Source: Persicaria tinctoria (taxonomy: Eukaryota > Streptophyta > Magnoliopsida > Caryophyllales > Polygonaceae). Taken from it: 64,000 bases of DNA. Positions within the stretch are counted from its first letter, which is position 1, and each line of letters starts with the position of its first letter. The notes beneath the pieces were generated by a model, which saw nothing but the letters and a program-made list of their open reading frames with translations, was not told the origin of the DNA and did not search any database. This document shows positions 11,551 through 22,772 of this stretch, piece by piece. The DNA is taken from contig JBANSL010000013.1 of the NCBI GenBank assembly GCA_037127255.1, positions 28,243,688 through 28,307,687 on the forward strand, written 5' to 3'. A program made the translations under genes and the position numbers.

Positions 11551-12640
11551 TAATAACAAACAAAAAATGACAGAGTTTACAAAATCAAAGGTGTTGGATC
11601 ATTTAGGTTCACTCATTAAAGAGATAGATTTTATTAACACTAATGATATAAATAATCCTTGTCAATATAAAACCACAAATGTTTATGTCATAAAAACTCT
11701 TAATAAGTTGTTTCTTCTGGAAACAGTTTGAATTTTGAATTTATATTGCAAAAGTAAATTGACATATATACACCTCTAAAGTAAATAACAAAAGTATTCT
11801 CAATAAAAATAAATATTCTAAACATAATTAAAATTTATTTGGCCACTTCAGGTGGATATCAATCCATATATTTATCATTTGTTTAAATAAACAATATTAT
11901 TCACAAATAGGTTAATATCTCAACTTAAATTGATATGTTCAATAACTATCACAAACTTCAATTTCAATGATTTCATCATCATCTATGAGAGACGATATTT
12001 CTTTTCTTATTTGCATGCAATTACTTTGGGGGATATAATTTAAGTTATATACAAATCAACTTCATGACACATAAATAATATCAACTTCTAGTGACAATGA
12101 ATCAAACAAGTTTAACCACTTCATGAGTTTACATTTCACCTTCTATGAAACAAATCATATATGAAATAAGTTACAAGTACAAGATGGAATCAACAATATT
12201 ATCTTAGCTCATCACTACAAAGATGAAGCTAATATTTTAGTCGATGCATGATGACGTTATTTATATATCAGCTTATCAATGTATCAATTCATTTAGATAT
12301 CAATTATCATGTATCCGTCTAATATATGATCAATTTACCCAATAACCATATCTATATGCATCGTCAACCTCCAATAGTACAAGATTTATTAATGCTCTAA
12401 ATTCATATATATCAAAGTATATTAGCATTATGGCATGATTTATGATATAAAATCTATATGTGCAATCAATAACGTCATTATGCAATTAGCAACTAAATTA
12501 AACCATGATAATCCATATTTAATGTACAAGATCAACTCATAACACATAAATATAATCACTTATGATCAAGAGGCACAAAAATCATAACTCAAATATATGA
12601 TGTGTTAGACTTACCTAATCGCAAAACCGATCGCATATAC
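11551..12640. other. AT-rich non-coding stretch
   Basis: About 1.1 kb of AT-rich DNA. A 54-codon frame starting at 11568 is the longest plausible item, and nothing about it suggests a real protein. No TIRs, tandem repeats or primer sites were seen. Confidence 0.6.
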
Positions 12641-13385
12641 CAAGATTAAGAAATGGGTTCAACTCTATCACAAGCCTTACAGTTTAGCCTAAGATAGTAT
12701 CACTACCAATTAGAGTTCAATCTTCTAAGGTTCGCCTCCTTAGAAGTATCAAATAGTTCAATCTACTAAGGTGAGTGACGCACGTAACGTATCAAAGAGT
12801 GAATTAAAGAGCAATTAAATCAAAGATCAAACCTTCGTGCTGATAACATATTATAAACTTCTTACAAACTAAAAGTATAAAGAGAATATAAAAGTGAGGC
12901 GGAGAGAATAGAGGAGAAATTGATGTATATTAGGGTAAACAATGAGCCCTATTTATAGGGATTACAAGTTTTGGGCCCTAAAGCACAACTTGGGTTTCCC
13001 ATCTATATCCACACATATAATAATATTATAACATTTCTTTATAAATCGGTTTGTATGGACTACTTTTCACACAAAAAAAGAAGAAGAAAGAGGTTCTACA
13101 AACTAATGTTTTTTTCCATCCAAATAGAAGTACACCATATCGACAAATTTGGATAGATAGACTTTTGGATAGTGATGCGACCCGAAGGATCGATCCAACA
13201 AGTTACAAAGCTTCAATCGAGCACGAGAACAAAATTTGACACATGCGACTCTTTTATTTGGATTTTTCTAGATTTTTGGGAAAATAAAAACAAGATATGG
13301 ATGACTAAATCTATGAGAATCTCACCCATAGACTTACCAAACTCGCTCTCTCACTCGTCGGCATCTCACTCCCGAGCAATCAAGC
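12641..13385 (-). other. Possible LTR remnant with TATA box and TTATCAGCACG motif
   Basis: On the minus strand there is a CCTATAAATAGGG promoter-like motif (about 12947-12960). About 80 bp further on come 'ttataatatg' and TTATCAGCACGAAGG (about 12831-12858). That layout resembles the R-U5 end and downstream leader of some plant Copia elements. No gag or pol follows towards lower coordinates, so if real it is an old fragment. The part from 13160 to 13385 is unassigned and was continuous with 26893 onward before the next element inserted. Confidence 0.35.
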
Positions 13386-14540
13386 TGATGAACGGTTTTT
13401 AGTCGTGTAAACCGTATCAAAATAAAAACCAAACCTACAAACTAGTATAGCAAGTAAGTAAGAGGTCGATCCCACAGAGAATCAAGTATTTCTCCGCAAT
13501 GTGTATTTACCAATTAGTAGAAAGGGGGGTTTTGGTGATTGAAACAAGAAATAAAGCAAAATAAACTATAAACAGATTGATGCAAAACAATTTAGAGAAG
13601 ATCGATCTACCTACAACTATCCACTTTATTTGGTTGAATTGATATTGTAACTTCCTCTTGTCGTTTTAGTCTTCCTATGAATGCCCTTGTCCTGACCTAA
13701 TATAGTTACTAGTCCAATCAGTCCTAGAAACCCTTATCAATCGAACAGTCCCTAAAGAAGGATTTAACCCAATTGATAGCTTTAAGTTCGGAGATTAACC
13801 AAGGTATTTGCAGTCCCTAAAGAGGGATTTAACAACACATCCAACTTCCTACCCATCCAATTAGTTCAATTAGCCCTAAAGGGATAAGTTTTCCACTTGG
13901 GTTAAGGTTCACAATCAGGAATCTACAAAACCCTAGCAATTGAATTGATCTAACAAGTTGGTCAGACAAGATAGAACAAAACAATAAACAATCAAGCACA
14001 AAGAAGTTGAAGCATTCAATATAGTAAAATAAGGAACAAGATTCAGAAACTCACAATCAATCCAAATAAAGCTTCAAATTGCAAGTAGAACGAAGAGAGT
14101 TTAGCCGCCTATGGTGAACTTCGCTCTCTCTCCAATTGTCTTATGAACGTAAGAATAGAATCGAAGTCATCTAAAAACAACATAAACTCAGCCTTATAAT
14201 AACTCCAAGTCGGCCATGAAAGAAAATAATAACAACTAGGGTTTTTTTAAAACAAAACGCATCGTCTAGCGCTGACAACTAATGCTGCGGCCGCGGCATA
14301 CATGCTGCGGTCGCGGCATCAGCAACTTTCTCCATGCCCGCGGCGTCCTCACTCGCGGCGGCCACAGCATACATATTGCGGCCGCTTCATTGGTCTTTCA
14401 CGGAAAATCAGTCTCAAATTTGCTCTTGTTGTCAACATGAAAGTTATCGCTATCTGAAAGAGCTTTCCAACGCATGGTCATAATAGTCAATCGGACAACT
14501 GACGCCTCCAGAAAGTGCAAAACAAGTTTAGCATGTCCGG
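13386..14540 (-). repeat. 3' LTR of the gag-only element, part 1
   Basis: It starts TGATGAACGG. It is interrupted at the TCCGG target (14536-14540) by the nested Athila-type element and continues at 22467. It carries a short GCGGCCGC-rich stretch (14282-14390) also present in the other LTR. Confidence 0.92.
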
Positions 14541-15818
14541 TGTTGTGAGCTGAATCTGTCATATTTTATAGTAACTTTAATATCGTTTTCTGCATACATT
14601 GCATACATTTGGGTTAGATAATACAGAATCTATGTAGTTTATATTTATTTGCCAAATTATGGAATCTACACCAGTTTCTGTTTAAATTCGCAGAATTCGA
14701 GACGCTTTACAGCAATTCTAAGGAAGGTCATAAAAGCTCGGAAAACAACTACAGAGGTCCAGAATCCGAGAGTACAGAACCAGGACAAACCGAGCTAAGG
14801 CCAGGGCTACTCTATGTCGAGTACACCTTACTCGATCTCGAGTAGAGAGCCCGGGCGGACTTGGTCGACAAAGCCTGGTCGAGAAAGCTGAGCCAGACCA
14901 ACCCGACTCCCGGAACACAACTCGATCTCGACAAGACCTAGTCGAGATCGACTACACCTCAGCGCCACACCCGGAGTCGATGAGAAGAGGAGCTGATCGA
15001 GAAGCCGAGGACGAAGACGCCGAGCACATCTCTACTCGATCTCGATGAGACCTTGTCGAGATCGACGAGCCACCTAGCGCCTGTCCGAGTCCATGCCGAG
15101 GAGGAGTCCTCGACATCACCAGAGAGCCATCCTCGACCACAACCCTAGTCGATCTCGATGAGCCCTAATCGACATCGACGACGCCCGTGAGCCAAGTCCG
15201 AGCCACATCGAGCACCAGCTAGCCGAGACGACGAAGTCGGCCCAGTCGACAACACTCCTACTCGATATCGACAAGACCCTTGTCGACATCGACGACGATT
15301 CCGGAAGCTGTGTGACGCGGTTTGACGAATCCTACTCGGTGTGGGATTACTTGGGCTCGAAGATTGCCGATTCTATCCAAAATCATCAAGACACATCATG
15401 GAAGAGGAGATCTATCCACTTTAAGACATTTAGACATTTAGATATCTTCGACCCAAAGTCGATGTAGCTTACTTGTGCAGGTACTCGACGAGACGAAGCG
15501 AAGTCGACTAAGACTCTACTCGACATCGAGTAGGCCTTGTCGATATCGACGAGCCCCTGTAACTGCTGCTGCGCTGTGTTCAACTGTGCCTGACCCCTGT
15601 CGACTAACCCTTAGTCGAGGTCGAGTACCACTGTTGTCGACGTTCGTGAGATTCCATCGCTGCCTAGGATCCGCTGACACGCTTCCTCGTGGATCGATCC
15701 TGACTTCCCGCTGCTGCATCAGGAGGAGGTCTTGTAATTATTTGCAAGGGACGGAATCTGGTTTGCTGTGATTTATTTCTATTTTATTATTGCAAGTCTC
15801 GATTTCCTCCTAACAACA
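14541..15818 (+). repeat. 5' LTR of the Athila-type element, internally deleted
   Basis: It matches 20458-22461 but lacks the segment equivalent to about 21346-22086. The junction is near 15440, where 'gacatttag' is repeated, so a short-homology deletion is likely. Many TCGATNTCGA palindromes occur between 14825 and 15310 and between 15480 and 15640. Confidence 0.92.
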
Positions 15819-15821
15819 AAT

Positions 15822-15839
15822 TGGCGCCGTTGCCGGGGA
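15822..15839 (+). other. Primer binding site, tRNA-Asp type
   Basis: TGGCGCCGTTGCCGGGGA starts three bases after the LTR. It is the site complementary to the tRNA-Asp 3' end that Athila and Tat elements use. Confidence 0.92.
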
Positions 15840-15901
15840 AGCTATCATTCGCGCCTTAGGTAGTTAAATCTCACATCTGCTTTGAGTTATTATACAGGTG
15901 T

Positions 15902-17263
15902 ATGCGCCGTTCTGGTCTACCACCTGAGTTTGACGCCTTAGACGAACCAGAGCGTTACCTACACATCCACTCTAAACTCAAAAGGATCACGGCGGCCGCT
16001 GAAACACAAGAGCAACTGATCGAAAGGCTTACAAGGGAACTAGCTGCTAAAGATGCTGCTATCGCCACTGAGAAAGCAGCAAGGGAGCAAGCAGAAGCTG
16101 AGCTTGCCCAATATCCAACTACTGCAGAGGATTATATGCATCCAGCTCTCGTCGTGCTTGAATCGGCGATTCTAATCCCTGAAAACTCTTTCGAAATTCG
16201 CACTCAGTTTTTTATAGAGCTTAAAAATAATGCTTTTTATGGCAAATTTAATGAGTGCCCTCTTGAACATATTACTAACTTTCATGACATGTGTCGTACT
16301 CTTGCTGAAGGTACAACTCTGGAAAATGTCAAGATGAAATCTTTTCGCTGGTCTCTCGCTGGACCTGCACCGAAGTGGCTTGAAGGGCTGAAGCCGAGAT
16401 CTCTCACCACTTGGGCCCAAGTAGAGCAAGAGTTCCTGAACAAATACTTCCCACCCACCAAAACAGCACTTCTCCGTCAGAAAATCACCGCCTTCAAACA
16501 GAAGCAAGGGGAACCGCTGGAAAAGGCATGGGAACGCTACAAAGAACTGCTGCGATCTTGCCCTACTCATGGACAGCCACCCTACGTCACTCAGGAGATC
16601 TTCTTCAACTCTCTTGATCAAATCACTAAGGACATAATCAACCATTATACTCGCTATGAGTATCTGACGATGCCACCAAGCGACGCATGAGGTGTACTAG
16701 AAAAGCTCACTAACTACGACAACAAATATGGGGCTCCTACAAACTATGAGGAGAACTCCTACGCCAGGCCAGCACCATCAATGCCACTCTATGAGCCAGC
16801 AAAGGAGATTGACCCAGATGTCAGGGAGCAGTTCTACAGAGACCAAAATCGCAAGCTCCTCAAGCAAGTCAAATATCTATCTGTCAATCAGCCTTGCATC
16901 GAATGCGGATCACAACGGCACACCACTACTGAGTGCCCACACACTGAGCAAGTCAGGATGGCAGAAAGACATGAAGAGGCAGCCTACGCTGGGGGTCCAA
17001 ATCGCTACATGGGAGACCAACGGTCCTACCAACCACAGTGGAACCAAGGTCCTCCTAGGAATCCCCCACCCTACAGAGCTCCAGGACATCCAGAAAGGGA
17101 TCAAAAGAAGGAAGATTTGCAGCTGATCCTTGAGGAGATGCGTCGGAATCAGAGCACCATCAACAACCAGTTCCAAAGCATCACTACAAAATTTGGAGAA
17201 CTGGACATCTGGAAAAGGGGAATAGAGACGCAGATGGGCCAAATCGCTGCACAGATCCCATGA
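15902..17263 (+). pseudogene. gag: Athila-type gag with CCHC zinc knuckle, in-frame TGA stops
   Basis: The ATG at 15902 opens a coiled-coil-like N-terminus rich in Glu, Ala and Lys (about residues 30-80). The gag domain follows, with blocks LEHITNFHDMCRTL, FRWSLAGPAPKWLEGL, LTTWAQVEQEFLNKYFPP and EKAWERYKELLRSCPTHG, all familiar from Athila gag. A TGA at 16688-16690 interrupts it, and the same frame then continues through a zinc knuckle (CIECGSQRHTTTEC, about 16895-16940) to a second TGA at 17261-17263. The frame continues directly into the protease. Both stops could be single-base changes of Arg or Gly codons (inference). Confidence 0.85.
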
Positions 17264-18511
17264 CCATCCGGACAACTCCTTGGGCAAACAGAGCCAAATC
17301 CTAAGGGGAAAACCGGACACGTCGCAGCTATCAAACTCAGGAGTGGACATCAATTACACGAGCCAGAGGTCGGAAAACAGCAAAGCAAGGCAGAGCAACA
17401 ACTCGACACAGAGCACAGCCAACTCGATCTCGAGGAGGGTGTACTCGATATCGACAAGCCTCTACTCGACACAGACCAGAAGCTGAGCTCGGACTCCGCT
17501 GCGCAGACCAGCAACTCCAGGTCGACCACCCTACTCGATGTCGAGGAGCCCGTGGTCGAGATCGAGGAGCAGCATCTGGCCGACGTCGACGACTCTGCAA
17601 CACCTCCGACAGCTGATCAGGCTCCGAAACTGAAAAAGCCACTGCCTTTCCCTTCAAAAGCACAGAAAGATCCCACTGCAGGTAGGTTTACCAGATTTGT
17701 TAATATGCTGCAAGAACTGAATGTTTCTATTCCTTTTACAGAAGCCCTGCAAGATATGCCTGGCTATGTCAAATTTCTAAAGAAAATCCTAAGCAAGAAG
17801 CGATCCATCTCAGAGATCGCAGGCGAATGCAAAGTACTCCACTTCCCTGAAAAGAGACCTGACCCTGGTAAGTTTTCTGTTACTGTGGGTTTTGGACAAT
17901 ATAAATATGATTCTCTGTGCGATTTAGGAGCAAGTGTGAGCATCATGCCTTTATCAATCTGGCGAAAAGTAAAGATAAGATGCATAGAACCTGTGGATGC
18001 CAAGCTATACATGGCAAACAATACAGTAGTCATCCCTACAAGTATAGTTGAAAACGTCCCTGTCCAGGTTGGTAAATTCTTTGTTCCAGCTGATTTCCTT
18101 ATCATTGACTGTGCAGAAGATCCTACTAGCCCTATTATTCTTGGTAGACCATTCTTAGCTACTGTAGATGCCAAAATAAGTGTCAAGAATAGATCGCTAC
18201 CCTTCACCATAGGCGATGAGGTTTTGGATTTCTCTTTTGGCCCTGCAAAAGAGGAAATTTCATGGCTGGAGGTGAAAAGCATCAGCAACCACGGGACCAA
18301 GCAAACAGCGAAGGAAGGAGCCAACACTGTACTCGAGGTCGACAAGAGCTACTCGATCTCGACAAACCTTTGTCGATCTCGACAACCACTGCAGAGCCAG
18401 AAACTTATCAAGAGCCTAAGTATGGGGTCCCTGTACTCGAGGTCGACCAGCTGTACTCGATCTCGACTAGCCCCAAGCCCAAAGATTCCTATTTTGGGTC
18501 CAAAAAGGTAA
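17264..18511 (+). pseudogene. Athila-type aspartic protease region and repeat-coded linker
   Basis: It continues the gag frame after the second stop. A linker of about 100 codons is partly built from the element's own TCGA palindromes and reads as acidic repeats such as LDLEEGVLDIDKPLLD. The protease has active site LCDLGASVSIMPLS (about 17918) and a second conserved block IILGRPFLATVDAKI. Proteases of this type free gag and other products from a polyprotein. After about 18340 the frame appears shifted by an indel in another palindrome block: the next frame, ending at 18750, gives more natural protein, while this one ends at 18511 in a sequence that also looks like a splice donor (AGGTAAGT). 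Confidence 0.8.
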
Positions 18512-18750
18512 GTTCAGGTATGAATCCTACTCCCCCTCAGTCCATAAAGAAAATTATCAATAATTTAAGGGGAGATAAGACACCGTGGCAAGAGAATCTG
18601 CGAAAACTGAGAGCTGGAAGGAAAAAGAAGAAAGAAAAGGGAGATGATGCAAGCAACAACCTGTCAGCTGAGCTTGCATACTACCATCAGGACCTAGATG
18701 ATCCAGGAGAAGGGCCAAGCATGAGCGGGCCCCACAATAATGGTCCTTGA
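18346..18750 (+). pseudogene. Lys-rich C-terminal tail of the gag-protease frame
   Basis: This is plus frame 1, probably the original continuation after a frameshift near 18345. It reads a palindrome-coded stretch (EVDQLYSISTSPKPKDSYFG), a basic segment with GRKKKKEKGDD, and an acidic end (YYHQDLDDPGEG), then a stop. No RT homology follows. It may be the natural end of this non-autonomous element's protein. Confidence 0.55.
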
Positions 18751-20457
18751 GCTCAAACGGAGAAGTCGGCCTAGCGACTCTAAAATCTAGAGCATGTATA
18801 TAAAACTTTATGATTTTTGGGACTTTTGAACTTTTTGTTTTTTGGTTTTTGTTTTATATCTTTTTAAATACTTTATGTGGATAGTCTTGTTTTTGTGTGC
18901 AATCTAACACTTTTAGGTGGGCAAGCATATAAGGATCGCGAAAAGTGGTATAAGAAGTCCCTGAAAAACAGTCAAAATCGACGAAGGCCAAGTCGACGGC
19001 GACAAGGAGGAGCAGCCCAGACACTACTCGATCTCGAGTAGGACAACTCGACATCGACAAGCCCAGACGCTCCTCGACTTCAGAAAATCACTGAACGCAA
19101 AGCGAAGCTCCTCGAGATCGAGTACACTCTACTCGAGATCGACAAGGAATCTACTCGACCTAGACTGATTTGCCTCCTCGATGTGTTATCTTGTGAGTTC
19201 CTTCCTTTACTCTTGTTTTTATTTTATACAGTGGGGACACTGTAATGTTTAAGTATGGGGTGGGGTAAGGGCTTACTTTATGCATATTCGCTATATTGTG
19301 ACATTATTTGCGCATATTTAGAATTTATTTCTTGAATTGCTTATACATGGCTATTTTGGAATGCATTATTGATTTATGTGCTTATATGCATGTTTTCCAA
19401 AAGTTTGAAAAATGACCCCCATTTAAAATTTTGAATAATGTCATGGAAGCTTTAATTGAACTCGACGATGCAAAATTGGATTCATTAGAGATATAGCATG
19501 AAATTGCCTAGTAAAGGGAAGTCACAATAAAGTGAATTATTTTCATAAAAACCATGAAAGGAGGTAAAATTTGAAGTTGCTTTTGACATGTTGCATGATA
19601 AGATGATGGAGGACTTTATATTTCCATATAATGCTCATTTTTATATCCTAGCCATACCTATGCTTATGCATCACAAAAGCCATATTATGCCTTATTTCAA
19701 ATATTGCTCCACATGATCTAAATATTTGCCATTCTTTACCTTATCCGGGGATTATGTTGAGAATGATGTTACATTATGGAGATTATCATATGGTGTTTGT
19801 GTTGTGATTATTATCATTATTGGAGTTTGGAAGGAAATTGTTCGAAATATATGGAAAATTTAATGAGTGAAAGAAAATCCAATCACCTCAGGAGATAAAG
19901 GTAGATTGACCCTGCTCTCTGAGATAATAGTTTGGAGAGATGGGACACATTGTGAGGAGTCCAAAGCACTAAGTATCCGGGGCCATTCATGACACCCATG
20001 TTTGCGACTCGCGAGAAGGCAGTGCTGAGGTCAGAGAGGTAAAAGCATTATTGTTTATAAGAGCATTATGAAAGGTGATGAAACTTATGAAAAGGAATGT
20101 GGAAATTCAAGTTTGGAAATACTCCATTTCCCCGGATCATTAGCACCACATTGCCAGAAACTGCCCACCTTTTAGCCTTTTACCAAATCTACTCCTTATT
20201 TGAGCTTAAATTGAAGTCCTCTTGATTATCAATGCTTGTCACTTATGAATATTTTTGCATAACCCTCCTTTTGTGAGTAGATGTTGCTCTTTAAATTGCA
20301 CATGCATAGATTTGTGACACTAGTACCTTTTCAAGGATAATAATTGACTGCTGGGTTATATAAGCATGAATCTGATATGTTGAGAGTTTTGATTTCTTCC
20401 CCTGAATGACAAATAAAAGTATTGCTTGAGGACAAGCAAGCTTAAGTATGGGGTGTT
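18751..20457 (+). other. Non-coding 3' internal region with two polypurine-like tracts
   Basis: 1.7 kb without a reading frame. Near 19231-19265 it contains a GGGGACACTGTAA block followed by TTAAGTATGGGGTGGGG. Directly before the 3' LTR it has GAGGACAAGCAAGC then TTAAGTATGGGG (20427-20453), the working polypurine tract. More TCGA palindromes lie at 18980-19160. Confidence 0.8.
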
Positions 20458-22461
20458 TGTTGTGAGTTGAATCTGTCATATTTTACAGTAACTTTAATAT
20501 CATTTTCTGCATACATTGCATACATTTGGGTTAGATAATACAGAATCTATGTAGTTTATGTTTATTTGCCAAATTATGGAATCTACACCAGTTTCTGTTT
20601 AAATTCGCAGAATTCGAGACGCTTTACAGCAATTCTAAGGAAGGTCATAAAAGCTCGGAAAACAACTACAGAGGTCCAGAATCCGAGAGTACAGAACCAG
20701 GACAAACCGAGCTAAGGCCAGGGCTACTCTATGTCGAGTACACCTTACTCGATCTCGAGTAGAGAGCCCGAGCGGACTTGGTCGACAAAGCCTGGTCGAG
20801 AAAGCTGAGCCAGACCAACCCGACTCCCGAAACACAACTCGATCTCGACAAGACCTAGTCGAGATCGACTACACCTCAGCGCCACACCCGGAGTCAATGA
20901 AAAGAGGAGCTGATCGAGAAGCCGAGGACGAAGACGCCGAGCACATCTCTACTCGATCTCGATGAGACCTTGTCGAGATCGACGAGCCACCTAGCGCCTG
21001 TCCGAGTCCATGCCGAGGAGGACTCCTCGACATCACCAGAGAGCCATCCTCGACCACAACCCTAGTCGATCTCGATGAGCCCTAGTCGACATCGACGACG
21101 CCCGTGAGCCAAGTCCGAGCCACATCGAGCACCAGCTAGCCGAGACGACAAAGTCGGCCCAGTCGACAACACTCCTACTCGATATCGACAAGACCCTTGT
21201 CGACATCGACGACGATTCCAGAAGCTGTGTGACGCGGTTTGACGAATCCTACTCGGTGTGGGATTACTTGGGCTCGAAGATTTCCGATTCTATCCAAAAT
21301 CATCAAGACACATCATGGAAGAGGAGATCTATCCACTTTAAGACATTTAGATATATTTAGATTTAATTTCCTTATTGCTTTTATTTATCCTTAAGCATTT
21401 TAGATATAGTTTTAGATATAGATATAGATATTCTATCCTTGAGTAGCAAGGATTAGAAGGCTATAAATAACGCCCATAGGGTTCAGTTTTATTAATTGAA
21501 TTTCAGAGGTAGAGAAGTAGTTCCACGGAGGGTTTAAGGAGTTCAGAGGTTTTAAGGTTTTGGCAGTTTACGAAAGTTGATTGCCGGGATTGTAAAGGCT
21601 TTGAATTTAGTTAATGCAAGTTATTTCTTTTCAATCAATGTCTGAGGTTGCGATGAGGCGTGAGTAGTCCACCCACTTCTAAGGTTGGGGCGAGCCCAAC
21701 GAGAGCCATGCGTGCTTGAGGTAAAGATCCGAGCTTTATCATGTTTTGAGCATTTCCTACTTGTTTATGTGTTTATTACCCGTCTAATGGAGATCCATGT
21801 TAACAACTTGGATTATAAACATAAAATCGGTAGAGACAATTAGGGTTTCTTGAAAGAGTTGTCTAATTGTTGGAAAAGGCGAAAGCTTAGTCCTTTGATG
21901 CGATTTACATGATTATTTGTTTGGTTCTGCCTTATGCATGCTTGGTTATCGTTGTTGCAAACCCCAATCTTAGAAGCCCTTTTAAATTAAGTTTAGTCGA
22001 AACCATAAAGCCTTTGCATTTATTTTCTTTCATTTTAGTCTCTGTCTTACTCGAGATTGAATAGCACTCGTTGATCTCGACTACTAATCTTCGACCCAAA
22101 GTCGATGTAGCTTACTTGTGCAGGTACTCGACGAGACGAAGCGAAGTCGACTAAGACTCTACTCGACATCGAGTAGGCCTTGTCGATATCGACGAGCCCC
22201 TGTAACTGTTGTTGCGTTGTGTTCAACTGTGCCTGACCCCTGTCGACTAACCCTTAGTCGAGGTCGAGTACCACTGTTGTCGACGTTCTTGAGATTCCAT
22301 CGCTGCCTAGGATCCGCTGACACGCTTCCTCGTGGATCGATCCTGACTTCCCGCTCCTGCACCAGGAGGAGGTCTTGTAATTATTTGCAAGGGACGGAAT
22401 CTGGTTTGCTGTGATTTATTTCTATTTTATTATTGCAAGTCTCGATTTCCTCCTAACAACA
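20458..22461 (+). repeat. 3' LTR of the Athila-type element (2004 bp)
   Basis: It starts TGTTGTGAG and ends CTAACAACA. It carries the full central part missing from the 5' LTR, including a 'ctataaata' TATA-like motif near 21461-21469. It is dense in TCGA-N2-TCGA motifs at both ends. It is followed by the target duplication TCCGG. Confidence 0.93.
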
Positions 22462-22466
22462 TCCGG

Positions 22467-22755
22467 CGACAACTTCTGCAGACTTGTTTTTCGTTTAGGC
22501 TCGCTTTTTTTTCTCAGGACCTCTTTAGATCTTCATTTAAACTTATTCGATCAACTATACATCCTCATATAATGCGTCATCGACCCATGTCTCATCTTCG
22601 GATCCACATTTACTTGAAATAATCAATAAAAACGTGTAGATTCCGACTCCACCAACATAGAGAGCAAATATGCAAATTGTATTTAAATCATGCATGATAT
22701 GCATCTTAACTAAGCTAAATGCAACCTATTATGCCTACCTAAATGCATGCTATCA
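22467..22755 (-). repeat. 3' LTR of the gag-only element, part 2
   Basis: It resumes the LTR of 13386-14540 after the nested insertion and ends GCATGCTATCA. The equivalent continuous sequence in the other LTR is about 26599-26887. Confidence 0.92.
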
Positions 22756-22772
22756 AACTCCCCCACACTTAA
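22756..22772 (-). other. Polypurine tract of the gag-only element
   Basis: On the minus strand this reads TTAAGTGTGGGGGAGTT, ending at the 3' LTR boundary. A 'gaggacaagc' block precedes it, as in Athila/Tat elements. Confidence 0.85.

Larger units (their letters stand above)
14541..22461 (+). mobile_element. Non-autonomous Athila-type element (gag-protease only)
   Basis: The element is 7921 bp, with termini TGTTGTGAG...CTAACAACA and the duplication TCCGG at 14536-14540 and 22462-22466. Inside are a tRNA-Asp primer site, a gag with CCHC knuckle, a retroviral-type protease with DLGAS, then 1.7 kb without coding sense and a polypurine tract. RT, RNase H and integrase are absent, and the space is too small for them. 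The gag and protease resemble the Athila lineage. The LTRs are unequal (1278 and 2004 bp) because the left one has lost about 730 bp; over the shared parts they differ by about 1.5% by eye, so the insertion is young. Confidence 0.92.

Noticed and set aside
11568..11732. 54-codon frame starting MTEFTKSKV
   Set aside because: Short, AT-rich, no homology recognised, no neighbouring exon signals.
14280..14395. GCGGCCGC-rich stretch as a possible CpG island or gene start
   Set aside because: It is present in both LTRs of the gag-only element and belongs to the repeat.
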